Below, piece after piece: positions 62,780 through 64,000 of a stretch of 64,000 bases of DNA (position 1 is its first letter; each line of letters opens with the position of its first letter). The notes below the pieces were generated by a model. That model did no database searches and was not told where the DNA came from. It saw nothing but the letters and a program-made list of their open reading frames with translations. The DNA comes from Streptomyces lasiicapitis. Lineage in GTDB: Bacteria; Actinomycetota; Actinomycetes; Streptomycetales; Streptomycetaceae. The position numbers were made by a program, and so were the translations under genes. Where the stretch lies: positions 500,638-564,637 of the forward strand of contig NZ_BMNG01000004.1 of assembly GCF_014646335.1 (NCBI RefSeq), given 5' to 3'.

Positions 62780-64000
62780 GTGAGCACGACGGAAACACGC
62801 GTCGCCCCGGCAACGCTGCACACGGCGACCGGCCGCGAGGCCACCCGCTGGGTCACCGCACACTGCCGGGAGAAGCCCTGGCTGACCGCGGCCACCGTGC
62901 TCAGCACGGTGGCCGGGGCGGCGCTCCAGGTACTCCCGGTGCTCCTGCTAGGCCGCGTGGTCGACGCGGTCGTCGACGGCGAATCGCGCTCGGTCCTGGT
63001 GACCGTAGGGGTGTTGATGGCCGCCGCCGCGCTGCTCGGCGCGGCGGCCACCGCGGTGTCGACCTATCTGATCGGACGCCTCGGCGCGGACCTGCTCGCC
63101 CAACTGCGGGAAGCAGCCGTCCGCGCGGTGCTCGGCATGCCGAGCTCACGCATCGAGCAGGTCGGCCGAGGGGACGTCCTGTCCCGGGTCGGTGACGACG
63201 TGGCCGTGCTGTCCAAGGGCATCCGCACGGCCATCCCCACGGTGTTCTCCGCGGGCGTCCTGGTCTTCATCGCCACGGTCGGCATGTTCGGCCTCGACTG
63301 GCGGCTCGGTCTCGCGGGCGCCGCCGCGCTGCCCGCGTACGCGCTGGCCCTGCGCTGGTACCTGCCCCGGTCCGCACCGCTCTACCGCAAGCAGCGGGTG
63401 GCCCAGGCCGACCGCGCGCAGGCGCTGATCAGCGGTCTCAACGGGATCGACACGGTCCGGGCGTACCGCCTGGAGGACACCTTCCGCGAGAAGGTCACAG
63501 ATGAGTCCTGGCGGGTGCGCAACTACGGCATCGAGGTGTTCCGGTTCTTCGGGCGCTTCGTCGGCAGGGAGAACCGCGCCGAGTTCATCGGGCTCGTCCT
63601 GATCCTCGTCGTGGGATACGCCCTGTTGGAGGCCGATGCCGCCACGCTCGGCGAGGTGTCGGCGGCACCCCTGATGTTCCACCGGCTCTTCACGCCGCTG
63701 GGCGCCATCATGTTCACCTTCGACGAGGCACAGAAGTCGGGCGCGAGCCTGACCCGCCTCGTGGGTGTGCTGGGGGAGGACGCCGAGGACCGCCTGGTGG
63801 GCGACGCGACGGTCGAGGCGGCGGACACCTCCGCGGCCTACCCGGTCACGGTGCGGGGGCTGACCTTCAGCTATCCCGACACCGAGGAACCGGTCCTGAA
63901 GGACGTCGACTTGACGATCCCCGCAGGCGGCTCGCTCGCCCTGGTCGGCGCCACCGGCGCGGGCAAGACCACGCTGGCCGCGCTGATCGCCGGCATCGGC
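62780..64000 (+). CDS. ABC transporter with fused permease and ATPase (partial, runs off window)
   Basis: The open frame of 407 codons starts at GTG 62780 (VSTTETRVAPATLHTATGRE), two bases after the lipoprotein stop, and has no stop before the window edge. It has an ABC type 1 exporter membrane domain (about 30-310; helices such as VSTYLIGRLGADLLAQL and FSAGVLVFIATVGMFGLDWR). A linker and the nucleotide-binding domain start follow (VRGLTFSYPDTEEPVLKDVD, Walker A GATGAGKTTL at about 394-403). By position it corresponds to cchG of the coelichelin cluster, probably exporting the siderophore or a precursor. No clear ribosome site; translational coupling is likely. Confidence 0.9.
   Translation, partial: MSTTETRVAPATLHTATGREATRWVTAHCREKPWLTAATVLSTVAGAALQVLPVLLLGRVVDAVVDGESRSVLVTVGVLMAAAALLGAAATAVSTYLIGRLGADLLAQLREAAVRAVLGMPSSRIEQVGRGDVLSRVGDDVAVLSKGIRTAIPTVFSAGVLVFIATVGMFGLDWRLGLAGAAALPAYALALRWYLPRSAPLYRKQRVAQADRAQALISGLNGIDTVRAYRLEDTFREKVTDESWRVRNYGIEVFRFFGRFVGRENRAEFIGLVLILVVGYALLEADAATLGEVSAAPLMFHRLFTPLGAIMFTFDEAQKSGASLTRLVGVLGEDAEDRLVGDATVEAADTSAAYPVTVRGLTFSYPDTEEPVLKDVDLTIPAGGSLALVGATGAGKTTLAALIAGIG

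Overview
The window is high-GC actinobacterial chromosome and almost certainly Streptomyces. Pointers are the complete 2-methylisoborneol operon with its encapsulin-like shell gene, the coelichelin-type hydroxamate siderophore genes under DmdR1/DtxR-type iron boxes, the DUF397 protein, frequent GTG starts, and the many universal stress proteins (USPs) next to a DevRS/OsdRK-type two-component system. No rRNA, tRNA, CRISPR array, insertion sequence or prophage was seen.

Region 1 (1-35310) is a hypoxia/dormancy island. It holds six USP genes, a second GAPDH, a GAF-GAF histidine kinase and LuxR-type regulator of the DevS/DevR (OsdK/OsdR) kind, two Acg-like nitroreductases, a CBS-BON protein, a stand-alone cyclic-nucleotide-binding protein and a DoxX-like membrane protein. 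Its metabolic genes spare ATP or ferment: GH65 disaccharide phosphorylase with beta-phosphoglucomutase, phosphoketolase, PPK2, GlgX, pyruvate formate-lyase with its activase, AdhE, and pyruvate phosphate dikinase. A set of GC-rich 6-2-6 palindromes (GGGCCG-NN-CGGCCC and variants), often paired about 20 bp apart, lies before most transcription units here and looks like the binding-site set of the resident regulator. Embedded at 19394-22939 is a cassette of a small membrane protein, a trypsin-co-occurring-domain protein and a trypsin/STAND-NTPase/WD-like protein, a predicted conflict (immune or stress-suicide) module.

Region 2 (35315-43245) starts with a penicillin-acylase-family gene that has lost its C-terminal half exactly at the island border, which suggests a rearrangement junction. 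Then come an AMP-dependent ligase with a repetitive N-terminus, a SnoaL-like protein, an SDR oxidoreductase, a PaaK-type CoA ligase, and a cyanate detoxification locus (cynR divergent from cynT-cynS).

Region 3 (43541-47206) is the 2-methylisoborneol operon: family 2B encapsulin-like shell protein, 2-MIB synthase with a repetitive disordered N-terminus, and geranyl-diphosphate C-methyltransferase. A secreted chorismate mutase follows.

Region 4 (47897-55712) is a lipid/CoA locus: an acyl-CoA synthetase divergent from an operon of enoyl-CoA hydratase, a duplicated DUF35 OB-fold/zinc-ribbon protein and two thiolase-fold proteins that appear to lack the thiolase nucleophile. An orphan DUF397 protein and a YtcJ-like amidohydrolase follow.

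Region 5 (55808-64000, running off the window) is iron-controlled: an HTH-like protein behind an iron box, a YidB-like small protein, an MbtH-like protein, an N-hydroxyornithine-type formyltransferase, two FecCD permeases, the ATPase, a siderophore-binding lipoprotein and the 5' part of an ABC exporter. The matching NRPS must lie beyond the right edge or elsewhere.
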